A program made the translations under genes and the position numbers. From Acinetobacter bereziniae LMG 1003 = CIP 70.12 (GTDB taxonomy: Bacteria; Pseudomonadota; Gammaproteobacteria; Pseudomonadales; Moraxellaceae), in NCBI RefSeq assembly GCF_000368925.1, contig NZ_KB849755.1, positions 961,324-1,025,323 on the forward strand: 64,000 nt of DNA, in the 5' to 3' direction. Below the pieces are notes generated by a model that saw nothing but the letters and a program-made list of their open reading frames with translations, did no database searches and was not told the DNA's origin. Of this stretch, positions 1 to 9,097 are shown piece after piece. Position 1 is the stretch's first letter. Every line of letters starts with the position of its first letter.

Positions 1-70
1 AATCATGATGATCCAGATACATTTCTTGCAGTAACTGCTGACGTGATTGAGTTGTGGGAGTCTGAATCAT
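1..70 (-). CDS. FecI-type ECF sigma factor, N-terminal fragment (runs off left edge)
   Basis: An open frame on the minus strand starts with ATG at 70 and runs off the window. It reads MIQTPTTQSRQQ, LLQEMYLDHHD. The LLQEMYLDHHD stretch parallels LYRDHQSW near the start of the complete FecI-type sigma factor at 10534-11055, so this is probably the start of a second iron-responsive sigma gene. A near-palindromic Fur box lies 20 bases upstream, which fits. Only 23 codons are visible, so the assignment is an inference. Confidence 0.5.
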   Translation of the reverse strand, partial: MIQTPTTQSRQQLLQEMYLDHHD

Positions 71-90
71 AAAATGTAGTGCGCAAATAC

Positions 91-111
91 AAACAATAAT
101 AATTATCGTTT
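91..111. promoter_or_regulatory. Fur box upstream of the left-edge sigma gene
   Basis: A 21-base near-palindrome with core ATAATAATTAT, flanked by AAAC and GTTT. It fits the Fur consensus GATAATGATTATC at most core positions and lies 20 bases upstream of the ATG at 70. Repression of the partial sigma gene by Fur-Fe(II) is inferred. Confidence 0.6.
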
Positions 112-183
112 ACATAAAGACTTTTGTAAATGCTCTATTCGACAACTTTTTGTCCTTTATTGAATAGACTTTTCCTAGGAATT

Positions 184-204
184 AATTGATAATGATTATC
201 AATT
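184..204. promoter_or_regulatory. Fur box, perfect palindrome
   Basis: The core GATAATGATTATC is flanked by AATT on both sides. The 21 bases form a palindrome around one central base. The site is 26 bases upstream of the GTG at 231, so it should control the small Cys-rich gene to its right. The match to the Fur consensus is about as good as such sites get. Confidence 0.85.
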
Positions 205-230
205 GCATTATTTAAAATTTGGTGAATATT

Positions 231-605
231 GTGGAACAGCATACTCTAGGAACAGAAGCCATCCGAGCATTTTTCACACTACAATGCTGTTGGCTAAATA
301 ATGAAGAAATTTATCTCGAAAAAGGTTGTTTACATTGTGGTTCTGCAGCCACCTATTTAATTTACTTTACCAATACACCAATTCAAAACTTATTGTTGAA
401 TTTTATTCAAAAATACAATTGTCATCATAGCCGTAAATTGGACTTACTTGATCTGTTAGATTTTGAAGAACAATACAATGATTTCCTGCAAATCTTAGAA
501 AACGCTGTTAACAGTTACGCTTGCCAATATCAAAATCGTCCAAGAGCACTTGCCTTTGAACAGGTTGATTCTATTTTTGAGCGAGAAGCTGCCGTTGCAT
601 GTTAA
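231..605 (+). CDS. Small Cys-containing protein of unknown function under a Fur box
   Basis: About 124 residues if the GTG at 231 is the start. That start has GGTGA five bases upstream; earlier GTG (222) and TTG (219) codons are possible. I do not recognise the family. There is no signal peptide or membrane segment. Visible features are CCW near residue 20, CLHCG in the first third, an H-H-S-R stretch in the middle, and C residues near the end. The gene is divergent from a sigma-factor gene and has its own Fur box. An iron-starvation role is likely, but no function can be named. Confidence 0.7.
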   Translation: MEQHTLGTEAIRAFFTLQCCWLNNEEIYLEKGCLHCGSAATYLIYFTNTPIQNLLLNFIQKYNCHHSRKLDLLDLLDFEEQYNDFLQILENAVNSYACQYQNRPRALAFEQVDSIFEREAAVAC

Positions 606-659
606 AGCGCTATATATTAAACCTTTGTAAGCCAAATCAATACACGGCTTAATTCTCAA

Positions 660-780
660 AGCTTCAACGATGACTTAAATCATTGAAGCTTATAACCACG
701 CCCTGCTCTCTTTGATCAATTAAAAAAATCAAGCATCATTAATCATATTGAAAGCGCCCTATTCTTAAAGAACAAGGCGC
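660..780. other. Two hairpins after the small Fur-boxed gene
   Basis: AGCTTCAA pairs with TTGAAGCT around 660-690, with one mismatch deeper in the stem. A second structure at 754-780 pairs GCGCC with GGCGC and TTCTT with AAGAA around an internal loop. Neither is followed by a long T run. They may end transcripts from either side, since the genes here converge. Confidence 0.4.
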
Positions 781-862
781 AGATGATCTGTTGATTTCTG
801 TTGAAATGCTGCATGATTAAGATAGCGAAAACAATACTTCTCAATACGGTTAATCAAGCCGA

Positions 863-3190
863 TTAGATTTTTATATTTACACCGACTTGAAAACCACGTC
901 CAGGAAGCGGTGCAATATATTTTAACGGCGAGTTTTGTGGTCTTGCTTCTTCATTCAACAAATTCGACCCATTTAAAAATACGTCCATACTGGTTTTTTG
1001 TAGTTTGAAGTGTTTTTGAATTTGAAAATCCATCATGTTATATGCTGGCAATGGTACTTCTTCAGACACGCTTTTTCCTAAATATTGAGGCTTATCAAAA
1101 TAGATACTGGATAATCTCACAGACCAATCATTTTGTGCCCATTCAACACTCATGCCATAACGGTTGGTTGGCATATTGGGTAAATAGTTTCCGTCATTAA
1201 ACAGACTAAACTGATTCGGATGAAGGTTCTTATTTTTAACAAAATCGGCAAATGCTGATAGCACAACTGAGCCATAGGCATTTAATTCAACTTTTTGTTT
1301 TAAATCAACTTCAAACCCTGTGATTTCAGCATCGGTCTGTGTCCAATATTTAAGCGGCAAGCGGTTTTGAGTCTGCACACCTGAATGGGTTAAGTATAAG
1401 TAATTGTCATATTTCATTTTATAAACAGTGGCAGTTAAATTAAAATTTTGATAATTCAATAATCCTGTCAATTCTAGATTTTTTGACTTTTCTGCTTTGA
1501 GCTTTTGATTTCCTTCTTCTTGCAACATGGTAGAGTAATGCGCATTACTCGCATAAAGCTCATTGATTTCAGGCGCCCGATCTGAAACCGAATAGCGTAA
1601 TTTTAAGCCCAATAAATCATTATATTTGAAATAAGACCCAAAGCTATAACTGTCTAAATCAAATTCAGTATCCTTTAACTTAGTATTTGGTGAGTTTCTT
1701 GCTGTTTTAAAATCACTCGCTTGAATTTTGTGTTCTACTTTTTCATTACGGTAACCTGCATCTAATTCTAGCCAGTCAAAGTCTAATTTTTCCTTAATAA
1801 ATACAGCTTGTGTTCGAGTATCAACATGAGGTAAATAACGTAATTTCCCTTGCCCTTCAACTTTACGATCTATTTGATTTAGACCGACAAAACCACTCCA
1901 AAATTCGGTTGGTCGATGTTTAAGTAATAATTCTGCTTGTTGTGTATCAAATTGATAACGATTGGCCATCCCAGTACCCAGATACTCAGCAGAGGTATTG
2001 ACTGTTTTACTGGCGTTAAACTGAATTTGATTGAGCAACAATGGGCTAAAGTTAAGTTCACTCGCAAGTGAATATCTTCGTTGATCCGTTTTAACCCCTA
2101 CTGGTACGCTTTCACTGGTCGATTGAAAGGATTTATTTTCAAGAGAAAATCCCGGAACACCGTATTCACTTTTCTTCGAATCAGCACTGAGTCCGATATA
2201 TCCTTGATCAAGAAAATATGTTGTGCCTACAGCAAAATGCTGATTATCTAAGTAACTGTTTCCAAGCTTACCGCTATAGTTCGGGGTGACGTCCTTATTA
2301 ATTTTATTTTCCGTATACTGTTTGGTATTTGGAACATAATTGGGATTTACAGGATTGGTATAAGTTTTCCCACTCCATACAGATGTTGGCTTGTCTGTAT
2401 AAAAAGAAAATGTACCATCTGCCCAATCTGGATTTTCTGTCATGAATTGGTCAATATATGGCTGTGATGCCGTGTTATACACCTGTTGAATTCGTGCTTC
2501 TTTTTGGCAAGCATCAGCTAAACCAGTATTAACTCCACCTGTTGCAGGAAATAATGCGCTATTACAGACTTTTGCTTTACCGTTACCCGGAATTTTATAT
2601 GCCGCTATCTCTTGTGTCGAAAATAAGAAATTGGTCGAAAAATTCTTTTGGTTATTTAAATTTAATTTAAAGCCCTTTGCATCAAAATCATTCCAGCCCT
2701 TTTTAGCGACAAGTTCCAGTTCAGTTTTTTTTTCAGGAAGCACTTGATCTATGATTCCTGTATCAATGTCCACACTCCCACCGATAGCATTCCCACCATA
2801 ACGCACCGTATCAGAGGATTTATTGACGGTAATTGATTGGCTAAACAATGGATCAAATGGAATATTAATATTGCCACTGATTGCATTCATTCCATAAAGC
2901 GATTGACCATTTTCTAAAATCTGTACCCGATTGCCGCCTAAACTACGGATGACTGGTGCACCAGCATTTGGACCAAAAGCACTACTTTGCACTCCTGAAA
3001 CTTGCTTTAAGGCATCTCCTAAAGTTTTATTGTCCGCATTTTTATTTTTTACAACCACAAGATCTTGTTTAAAAATGTCTGTTTCTGCATCTACTCGAAT
3101 GATGGGTAAAACATTGAGCTCTTTATTATCCACTGCATAGGCAGGAAAGATCGGTAAAGAAATTGCAATGGCTAAACTATGACGACGCAC
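863..3190 (-). CDS. ZnuD-like TonB-dependent outer-membrane receptor
   Basis: A 775-residue TonB-dependent receptor. It starts at GTG with a signal peptide ending near PAYA. The plug domain follows (GDALKQVSGVQSSAFGP, then PVIRSLGGNRVQILENG), and then a 22-strand-type barrel ending in GVNIKI. The plug wording and a Cys pair in an extracellular-loop region around residues 210-230 resemble ZnuD, the zinc and heme receptor known from Neisseria and Acinetobacter. A good Zur box lies just upstream, supporting zinc control, although the gene sits beside a heme locus. The substrate (zinc, heme or both) cannot be decided from sequence alone. Confidence 0.8.
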   Translation of the reverse strand: MRRHSLAIAISLPIFPAYAVDNKELNVLPIIRVDAETDIFKQDLVVVKNKNADNKTLGDALKQVSGVQSSAFGPNAGAPVIRSLGGNRVQILENGQSLYGMNAISGNINIPFDPLFSQSITVNKSSDTVRYGGNAIGGSVDIDTGIIDQVLPEKKTELELVAKKGWNDFDAKGFKLNLNNQKNFSTNFLFSTQEIAAYKIPGNGKAKVCNSALFPATGGVNTGLADACQKEARIQQVYNTASQPYIDQFMTENPDWADGTFSFYTDKPTSVWSGKTYTNPVNPNYVPNTKQYTENKINKDVTPNYSGKLGNSYLDNQHFAVGTTYFLDQGYIGLSADSKKSEYGVPGFSLENKSFQSTSESVPVGVKTDQRRYSLASELNFSPLLLNQIQFNASKTVNTSAEYLGTGMANRYQFDTQQAELLLKHRPTEFWSGFVGLNQIDRKVEGQGKLRYLPHVDTRTQAVFIKEKLDFDWLELDAGYRNEKVEHKIQASDFKTARNSPNTKLKDTEFDLDSYSFGSYFKYNDLLGLKLRYSVSDRAPEINELYASNAHYSTMLQEEGNQKLKAEKSKNLELTGLLNYQNFNLTATVYKMKYDNYLYLTHSGVQTQNRLPLKYWTQTDAEITGFEVDLKQKVELNAYGSVVLSAFADFVKNKNLHPNQFSLFNDGNYLPNMPTNRYGMSVEWAQNDWSVRLSSIYFDKPQYLGKSVSEEVPLPAYNMMDFQIQKHFKLQKTSMDVFLNGSNLLNEEARPQNSPLKYIAPLPGRGFQVGVNIKI

Positions 3191-3212
3191 GATGATATAT
3201 CCAGATTGTAAT

Positions 3213-3235
3213 TTATTGTTATGTTATAACATTAC
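3213..3235. promoter_or_regulatory. Zur box upstream of the ZnuD-like receptor
   Basis: 23 bases that match the gamma-proteobacterial Zur consensus (GTAATGTTATA and its mirror) at 19 positions by eye. The right half TATAACATTAC is exact. The core ATGTTATAACAT is a perfect 12-base palindrome. The site is 23 bases upstream of the receptor start codon, where a repressor would block transcription. Confidence 0.75.
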
Positions 3236-3450
3236 ATTTAACTATTCAACGACAATAATCTTAATGATTTATCCAACAAACACTATTGTGATAAAAATAA
3301 TTTAAATAAGCCTTTGATCTAAATTAATAATTTAAAAAATTTATGCTATTTATGAACAAATTTCTTTGTTCTGAAATGCTGCATTGTTGATCTGATACTT
3401 ATATTGATGAATTAAAGTTGTTTTTTAAGAGCTTAAGTTAAAATATCAGT

Positions 3451-4941
3451 TTAAAAACGATGTTCTAACTTTAAGCTGATATTGTGTTTATCATAAGAAT
3501 ACAACCACTCTACATTACTGTTATTTTGATTATATTGATAAGTGAGATTTGGTGTTAAACCGTAAAAGGCCCAACGCGGTGCACTTAAAATCAAGGTATA
3601 GTTTTGTTCAAAATCATGTCGCCTAGTCTCTAATACAGGCGTAAATTTATCAAATTGACGCCAACGAAAAGAACTAAATAAATTGGTGTTAAAGCCTGCG
3701 GTAAAATTTTTGGACAACCCTAAACGTATGCCTTGTTGTTGATATGCTGTGAAATATTGCTCTTGGGTATTATGGTCAACGAAATCGAGTCCACCAAATA
3801 AGGTCCAGTTTTTTGGTAAAATTTTCCAAAAAGTTGAATAGACTGAGTATTCCGTGCCATTCTGCCCCTTATACTGAGAATAGTTCATATCTTTCATTTC
3901 AGCCTCTAACTTGACGGCTTTATCGTTGGAAATAAAGCGCATCCACTCGCCTCTTAACCCATAAGCATTGTAGAGTGGATCATGTGCATAGTATTTATGT
4001 TCAAATACAGGAGCAACCAAGACTTGATTACGTTCATTATAAAAACTATAACCCGCATTTAAATTAAAAGTTAATTCATTATAATCTGTCTGATCTGGGT
4101 AAACTTGACCATAGAATAATCCACGTAAAGCAATACCATGCTGCCCAGAAAGTGACCAACGCTTGGTTAAAGTGGCTTCATAATCCAGACCTTGGGCACT
4201 GATCGCATCTGGTGTACCTCGCTTTAATTGTTCGACAGGCACGACTTCCTTGGTTTCTGGGTCAATACCGTAATAGGTCACGATGTCGTATTTATCCGAA
4301 GCGTTATTGATATTATTGGCATAACGTGAACCAAAAGCTAAAGAACCTTGCCATGCATCACGTTGTTTAAGTCCTTTAAGATACATCTCTACAGTTTGAA
4401 GAATACCTTGAGCAGTAGGATCGTTAGACATAGTTAATTGAGATTGAATCTGCTGAAATAACTGTAGTCCTTGCTGATTTTTTTGTTGTTCGGTGTAGAC
4501 ACGCGCCAGCTCAAGCTGAGTCATTAAATTATTGGATTGAATCTTTAGACTGTGTTGTAGTTTACTTTCAGCTAAGCTTAAATTTCCCTGTGTTCGTGCC
4601 ATGACGCCTTCAGCGAATTCAGTCAAAGCCTGATCATAATTTGGAAATTTTTTATATTTTTCTAAATAACGTAAAGCGACATGCCATTGTTTTTGCATCA
4701 CTGCCAAATAAAGCGCATAAGCAACTTCTGCGGGTTCATCCTTCACCATATATTCCTGACCTTGTATGATCAGATTCGGTAATGCTTGGTCTTTTTTGGG
4801 ATCATCTGATTTGAGTAGTTTCTTATCATTTTGATATTGTTGCTGACTAATTTCCTGATTTAACCTGATACTGGTATCATCCGCTGCATAGACAGATTCT
4901 CCACACAGTACCACAACGCCAAGCAATACTATTTTTTTCAT
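3451..4941 (-). CDS. hsmA: Slam-type outer-membrane exporter of the hemophore (HsmA)
   Basis: 496 residues. A signal peptide ending ESVYA is followed by a TPR-like helical domain (about residues 60-190: EVAYALYLAVMQKQWH, LELARVYTEQQK). A C-terminal beta-barrel (about 200-496) ends in ISLKLEHRF. This is the Slam (DUF560) layout, which moves folded lipoproteins or hemophores across the outer membrane. In Acinetobacter baumannii HsmA exports the hemophore HphA, whose gene is immediately upstream here. A probable attenuator lies in the 63-base gap. Genomic pairing with hphA makes the call strong. Confidence 0.88.
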   Translation of the reverse strand: MKKIVLLGVVVLCGESVYAADDTSIRLNQEISQQQYQNDKKLLKSDDPKKDQALPNLIIQGQEYMVKDEPAEVAYALYLAVMQKQWHVALRYLEKYKKFPNYDQALTEFAEGVMARTQGNLSLAESKLQHSLKIQSNNLMTQLELARVYTEQQKNQQGLQLFQQIQSQLTMSNDPTAQGILQTVEMYLKGLKQRDAWQGSLAFGSRYANNINNASDKYDIVTYYGIDPETKEVVPVEQLKRGTPDAISAQGLDYEATLTKRWSLSGQHGIALRGLFYGQVYPDQTDYNELTFNLNAGYSFYNERNQVLVAPVFEHKYYAHDPLYNAYGLRGEWMRFISNDKAVKLEAEMKDMNYSQYKGQNGTEYSVYSTFWKILPKNWTLFGGLDFVDHNTQEQYFTAYQQQGIRLGLSKNFTAGFNTNLFSSFRWRQFDKFTPVLETRRHDFEQNYTLILSAPRWAFYGLTPNLTYQYNQNNSNVEWLYSYDKHNISLKLEHRF

Positions 4942-4951
4942 TGATCACCCT

Positions 4952-4994
4952 ATAAAATAAAAAAAAGAAAGACTTACCAAAGCAAGCCTTTCTT
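4952..4994 (-). terminator. Probable Rho-independent attenuator between hphA and hsmA
   Basis: Read on the minus strand, AAGAAAGGCTT pairs with AAGTCTTTCTT around an 8-base loop. This is an 11-base-pair stem with one G-U pair, followed by a run of seven or more T. It sits after the hphA stop and 11 bases before the hsmA start. It should end most transcripts after hphA and let some continue into hsmA, giving more hemophore than exporter. Confidence 0.7.
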
Positions 4995-5004
4995 ATTCAA
5001 ATCA

Positions 5005-5763
5005 TTATTTCTTACCGCCGAATGCAACATCATATGTATTGTTACCTACAAATGTTGCAATGCCTGCTAAGCTGCTTTGGCTATTATAAAACTGACCTGA
5101 AACATCACCACCAGAAGGTCCACCTGTCCAAGATGCATTTGAACCACTAATCGTAGCGTCATTATTAATTGTTGCAGTACCTAAATTAAAGGTACGTGAA
5201 CTATCGCTCAATGAACCAGTTAACTGTTTGGTTGCAAAGTTTGCAGTAAACGTACCTGACAACAAATTAGAGCCATTATAATTATTGACACCTTGAACGC
5301 TATAATTTGCAGTACCTGTAGACGGTACGCTGGTATCCGCATCTTTACCATTGTAATAAACAGTATGTGTTGTTGGATCAACTGTACCTAGACGGTTTCC
5401 ACTGGCATCTTTGGCTTCGGCATTCCACTCACCAAACCAAACGTCTTGCGTAGGCACTTGTTTATAGTTGGCATAACCGATAGCAGCATGTGTTGGCGGA
5501 AGACCTGGTAAATACGGGTTCAAACGCACTACCCCATTGCCATCTGCATAACCGTTAAAACCCGAGAATGCAACAACTGCGCCGTTATAAAAGTCTTTGA
5601 TTCCGAAACCTACACCCGAGTTTGGATGGTTTGGCCCCAGTGAACCTGTAGCTGCGACCTCGATTTTACTAACATCACTCGACTCACCGACTATAGCTGC
5701 CTGAGCAGCACCGACTAAACCAATAGATAGTAAAACAGCCAGTGAGATAGATTGAAGTTTCAT
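5005..5763 (-). CDS. hphA: Secreted hemophore, hemophilin HphA
   Basis: 252 residues with a classical signal peptide (ends GAAQA) and no lipobox, so the product should be released. The mature part is Gly/Asn/Ser rich. Its C-terminal half is a small TbpB-like barrel (GTFTANFATKQLTG, SGQFYNSQSSLAG) ending in VAFGGKK, typical of Slam substrates. In Acinetobacter HphA binds heme and delivers it to HphR. Genes for the exporter (hsmA, downstream) and the receptor (hphR, upstream) flank it. A Fur box lies about 57 bases upstream of its ATG. Confidence 0.88.
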   Translation of the reverse strand: MKLQSISLAVLLSIGLVGAAQAAIVGESSDVSKIEVAATGSLGPNHPNSGVGFGIKDFYNGAVVAFSGFNGYADGNGVVRLNPYLPGLPPTHAAIGYANYKQVPTQDVWFGEWNAEAKDASGNRLGTVDPTTHTVYYNGKDADTSVPSTGTANYSVQGVNNYNGSNLLSGTFTANFATKQLTGSLSDSSRTFNLGTATINNDATISGSNASWTGGPSGGDVSGQFYNSQSSLAGIATFVGNNTYDVAFGGKK

Positions 5764-5819
5764 TTTAAATTCCTCGTTATGAGTTTAAAGTTTTACCATT
5801 AAGAATAAAAATAAAAAAC

Positions 5820-5838
5820 TTAATGATTATCATTTAAA
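5820..5838. promoter_or_regulatory. Fur box upstream of hphA
   Basis: Contains AATGATTATCATT, a near-perfect Fur core, 57 bases upstream of the hphA start codon. It indicates that the hemophore has its own iron-repressed promoter, separate from hphR. Confidence 0.75.
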
Positions 5839-5965
5839 ATAAAACATGTGCTGCACTGATTTTAATTTTTCAATTTAAGTGTAAAATCAAGGAGTACCTG
5901 TCTTATTTTCCACACATTTATTGCACACCACGTGCAATAAATTCGGTTAATTACCTTTAAGTTCC

Positions 5966-8900
5966 TTAAAACTTATGGGTAATGCTTAGCTTAAATGTTC
6001 GACCAGGTGCTGCGATTGCCGAACGGGTTAAAGGATCAATATAGAATTCGTCAGTAAGATTAGTTCCCACCAGTTCAAATAAAGTGTCCTGCTTCAGTCG
6101 ATAATTGATATAAGCATCTAAAATGGTCATTGAGTTCCAAGCCAAAGGGGTATTGGCGTAATAACTCATCTCTATCCCGTTATAGTTTTTCGTTTCAGGA
6201 TTTTCATATTTTTGGTAATAACTCGCTCGTGTACCCAATTCCAATTTCTGATCAAAGAAACGTCCTCCAAGCGTCAAATTTACTGAATATTTGGGAATTG
6301 CCATACTGACCAAATATCCCCCTACAAATCCATCATCGACACAGCGATTTACTGAGAACTGCTTATTTGCCCCCAAAATCATTGCTGAATTTTCATCACA
6401 TACTTTATTCTTAAAACGGTAATTGGCACTCAAATCCGTAAAGAAACGTCCATTGTCAAAGCGACTTTGTAGTTCCAGTCCTTCTGTAGTGAGACTATCG
6501 ACATTACTAAATGCCAAAGTTGGACTACGCTCAATCGCATTCTTGGTTTTGTTATAGTAATAAGCCAATTTAATATCAGCATAACTGCTGTTTTTAAAAA
6601 ACTCTGAAAGATTATAAACATAGGCGAGTTCATAGTTCGATGCATGTTCAGGTTCTAACTTATAACCACTTAAAGTTCCAGAAAAACCAAGCGTACTTTC
6701 AAACATACTTGGCATTCTATATGCTTCGCTATAGCGCAAATACATTCGACTATTCGAGTTAAAGTTAACCGTTGCTGAAGCCGTCGGTGTCCAACCACTA
6801 TCTTTGCTTTTTTGCACACCTGTTTTGGTTAAGTCAATATCTTCATAAGCACTAGGAGTGCCGCTCGCATAATATCCATAATCCCGCCCCTCCACTAAAG
6901 TCCCATTTAAAAAGGGATTATTGGCAATGGTTAATTGTCCACGACTATCCTTTTGATAGTTAATCGTATTACGTTGAGTATATATATACCTTTTTAATTC
7001 TTTTTGCTTATATTCTTCCGTCCAGCCCTGAGCCAAAGCGGATGCATCTAATGTATTTCTTATTTGTTGTTCTCGTTCTGGGGTCATATTTGCTTTTTTG
7101 GTAAAATAAATCATGCTTAATGCAGTGGCTTTTTTAATCAGGTTAAACTGGGGATCACCTGCATTGACCCGTTCATTAAGAAAATCATCAAAGGCCCAAT
7201 AGTTTTGATATCTTGCACCTGCATTTAGCGTCAGCCATGATACAGGCTGATAGTCAAAGTTAAAATTAAACTCTTTTTCTTCTCGACGCCCTGCTCTCGG
7301 TACCATTCGATAACCTGAATTTGTTCCGTTAATATTCGGGTCTTTATAAATATCATCTGAACTGAGCTTTTCTTTTTGAAAACTACCACCAACAGTCAAA
7401 CCAAGACTAGACAGTAATTTAAACTTATTGCTCAAGGTTATTCCTTGGCGAGTATTGTCTGAGTTTGCGACGGCACTGTTCACAAAGATGCCCAAGTTCT
7501 CATTGGTATCATTGGGAAATCCACCAGAACTATAGGTATTGCTTTTGGTATCAGTTCGCCAAATATTGCTGTAAAAATCAACCAAATTATTGTTTTGAGG
7601 CTGATATTTGTATTCCATATTATAGGCTTTGGAGTCAATATGACTTAAAGGCCACTGTGGTACGCCTGTTTTGTTTTTTACCAATGCCTCCCAAGCAATT
7701 CTCGAGGGCAGTATTTCTCCGTTGGTGATTGAACTGTCCCGATAACCAAACTCTAAACGCTGTTCATCAGTCGGCTTCCATGTTGCTTTTAACAAATAAG
7801 ATTCTGTTTCCAGGGATGTATTCGGAACTTCTGTACCTCCCGGATAAACTTTGGCAAGATAAGGAACATAGTTATAACGCTCCTGTGATGGTTTATTATA
7901 ATATTCACTGCCATTTTTTCCGGCAAAATGATTGCCCTTATTCCGATAAGCATAAGCAGCCAATACTTCAAAGTTATCTGTACGCCCCGCCAAAGCGATA
8001 CGAGTCGCAACATCATCACCTGAATATATATTGTTCTCTTTATTCTGGCGTGCCATCTTAAATAAAGACGGATCATAATAAGGTTCGAATATTGGCTTAC
8101 CTTGCCAGTTCGTTGCTACTGGCGGATAGTTGGGATTATCATAAATACTTTGACCTGTGAGTAATTGCGGTTCTCTAGGTTTCACTGCATTACTGCTGGT
8201 TTCTACTTTTATTTCTCCACCAAAATTTTTACCTTCTTTTAAAACATCATCTACAGCCAAAGTATGAATAACGACAGCACCGCCGACACCTGTGTTTACA
8301 TTGCGGGTGATGGAAGGTCCTTTGATGACTTGTAGCCCACCGATTAAATTCGGATCGATATAACTACGGTTATTTGCACCGTTATAACCGCGCCATACTG
8401 TTAGTGCTTGCTCTGTCCCATCAATAAGCACTGGCACTCGTCCCGGTCCTTGAACGCCACGTATGCTTGGATCTAAAGCACCACTATTTCGAGCATCCCC
8501 ACTGTATACTCCGACCATTCCCTTAAATAAGTCTGCTGGCTGAGCGCCTTTATATCGTTCTATTTGCTCTTTGCTGGCGTAGACGCTAGAAATATCTTGG
8601 TCATAAACATCATTCTGCCCTTTTGTATCTCGACTAACTGTGCCAAAAACAGTCATTGGGCTAAGTTGCACCGCATTTTCATATTCGGTGGCTGTTGATT
8701 GAGTGGTTGATACTGCGGTTTTAAGTTCTGCTTGAGTCACTTGCTTGAGCATATAGCCACTGCCCACTTTTGCTGCAACAAATTCAGTGGGTGCTAAAAT
8801 ACGCTGGAAACCACTTTCCACATCATATTGCCCAGTCAAACCAGAACTGGATTTTCCTTTTAATAAATTGGCATCTATGGCAATCGTGGTACCTGCTTGT

Positions 8901-9097
8901 TCAGCAAAAGTGTTTAAAACACTGGCAAGTGAACCTGCTGGGATATGATAAGAACGTGATTCCAAAGTTTGCGCAGAGACGCTCTGCGCCAGCCCCATTG
9001 CACCAATCCCCACACAAGCAACATGAATAGCAAATGCCAATGATGAAACTCGAAAAGAAGATTTTGTTTGCTTTTTATCCCAAGCAGCTTTGCTCAT
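5966..9097 (-). CDS. hphR: TonB-dependent hemophilin receptor HphR with STN signalling domain
   Basis: About 1043 residues from ATG at 9097, which has GGGGCG just upstream; a TTG at 9142 is less likely. Order: a long signal sequence ending SVSAQ; an STN domain (about residues 45-95, GSLASVLNTFAEQAGTTI) of the kind that contacts FecR; a plug (QPADLFKGMVGVYSGDARN, VPVLIDGTEQ); a TonB-dependent barrel ending LSITHKF. In Acinetobacter this is the receptor for heme-loaded HphA. The adjacent fecR-fecI genes fit with surface signalling switching on the receptor gene. Its large size matches heme receptors with extended loops. Confidence 0.88.
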   Translation of the reverse strand: MSKAAWDKKQTKSSFRVSSLAFAIHVACVGIGAMGLAQSVSAQTLESRSYHIPAGSLASVLNTFAEQAGTTIAIDANLLKGKSSSGLTGQYDVESGFQRILAPTEFVAAKVGSGYMLKQVTQAELKTAVSTTQSTATEYENAVQLSPMTVFGTVSRDTKGQNDVYDQDISSVYASKEQIERYKGAQPADLFKGMVGVYSGDARNSGALDPSIRGVQGPGRVPVLIDGTEQALTVWRGYNGANNRSYIDPNLIGGLQVIKGPSITRNVNTGVGGAVVIHTLAVDDVLKEGKNFGGEIKVETSSNAVKPREPQLLTGQSIYDNPNYPPVATNWQGKPIFEPYYDPSLFKMARQNKENNIYSGDDVATRIALAGRTDNFEVLAAYAYRNKGNHFAGKNGSEYYNKPSQERYNYVPYLAKVYPGGTEVPNTSLETESYLLKATWKPTDEQRLEFGYRDSSITNGEILPSRIAWEALVKNKTGVPQWPLSHIDSKAYNMEYKYQPQNNNLVDFYSNIWRTDTKSNTYSSGGFPNDTNENLGIFVNSAVANSDNTRQGITLSNKFKLLSSLGLTVGGSFQKEKLSSDDIYKDPNINGTNSGYRMVPRAGRREEKEFNFNFDYQPVSWLTLNAGARYQNYWAFDDFLNERVNAGDPQFNLIKKATALSMIYFTKKANMTPEREQQIRNTLDASALAQGWTEEYKQKELKRYIYTQRNTINYQKDSRGQLTIANNPFLNGTLVEGRDYGYYASGTPSAYEDIDLTKTGVQKSKDSGWTPTASATVNFNSNSRMYLRYSEAYRMPSMFESTLGFSGTLSGYKLEPEHASNYELAYVYNLSEFFKNSSYADIKLAYYYNKTKNAIERSPTLAFSNVDSLTTEGLELQSRFDNGRFFTDLSANYRFKNKVCDENSAMILGANKQFSVNRCVDDGFVGGYLVSMAIPKYSVNLTLGGRFFDQKLELGTRASYYQKYENPETKNYNGIEMSYYANTPLAWNSMTILDAYINYRLKQDTLFELVGTNLTDEFYIDPLTRSAIAAPGRTFKLSITHKF

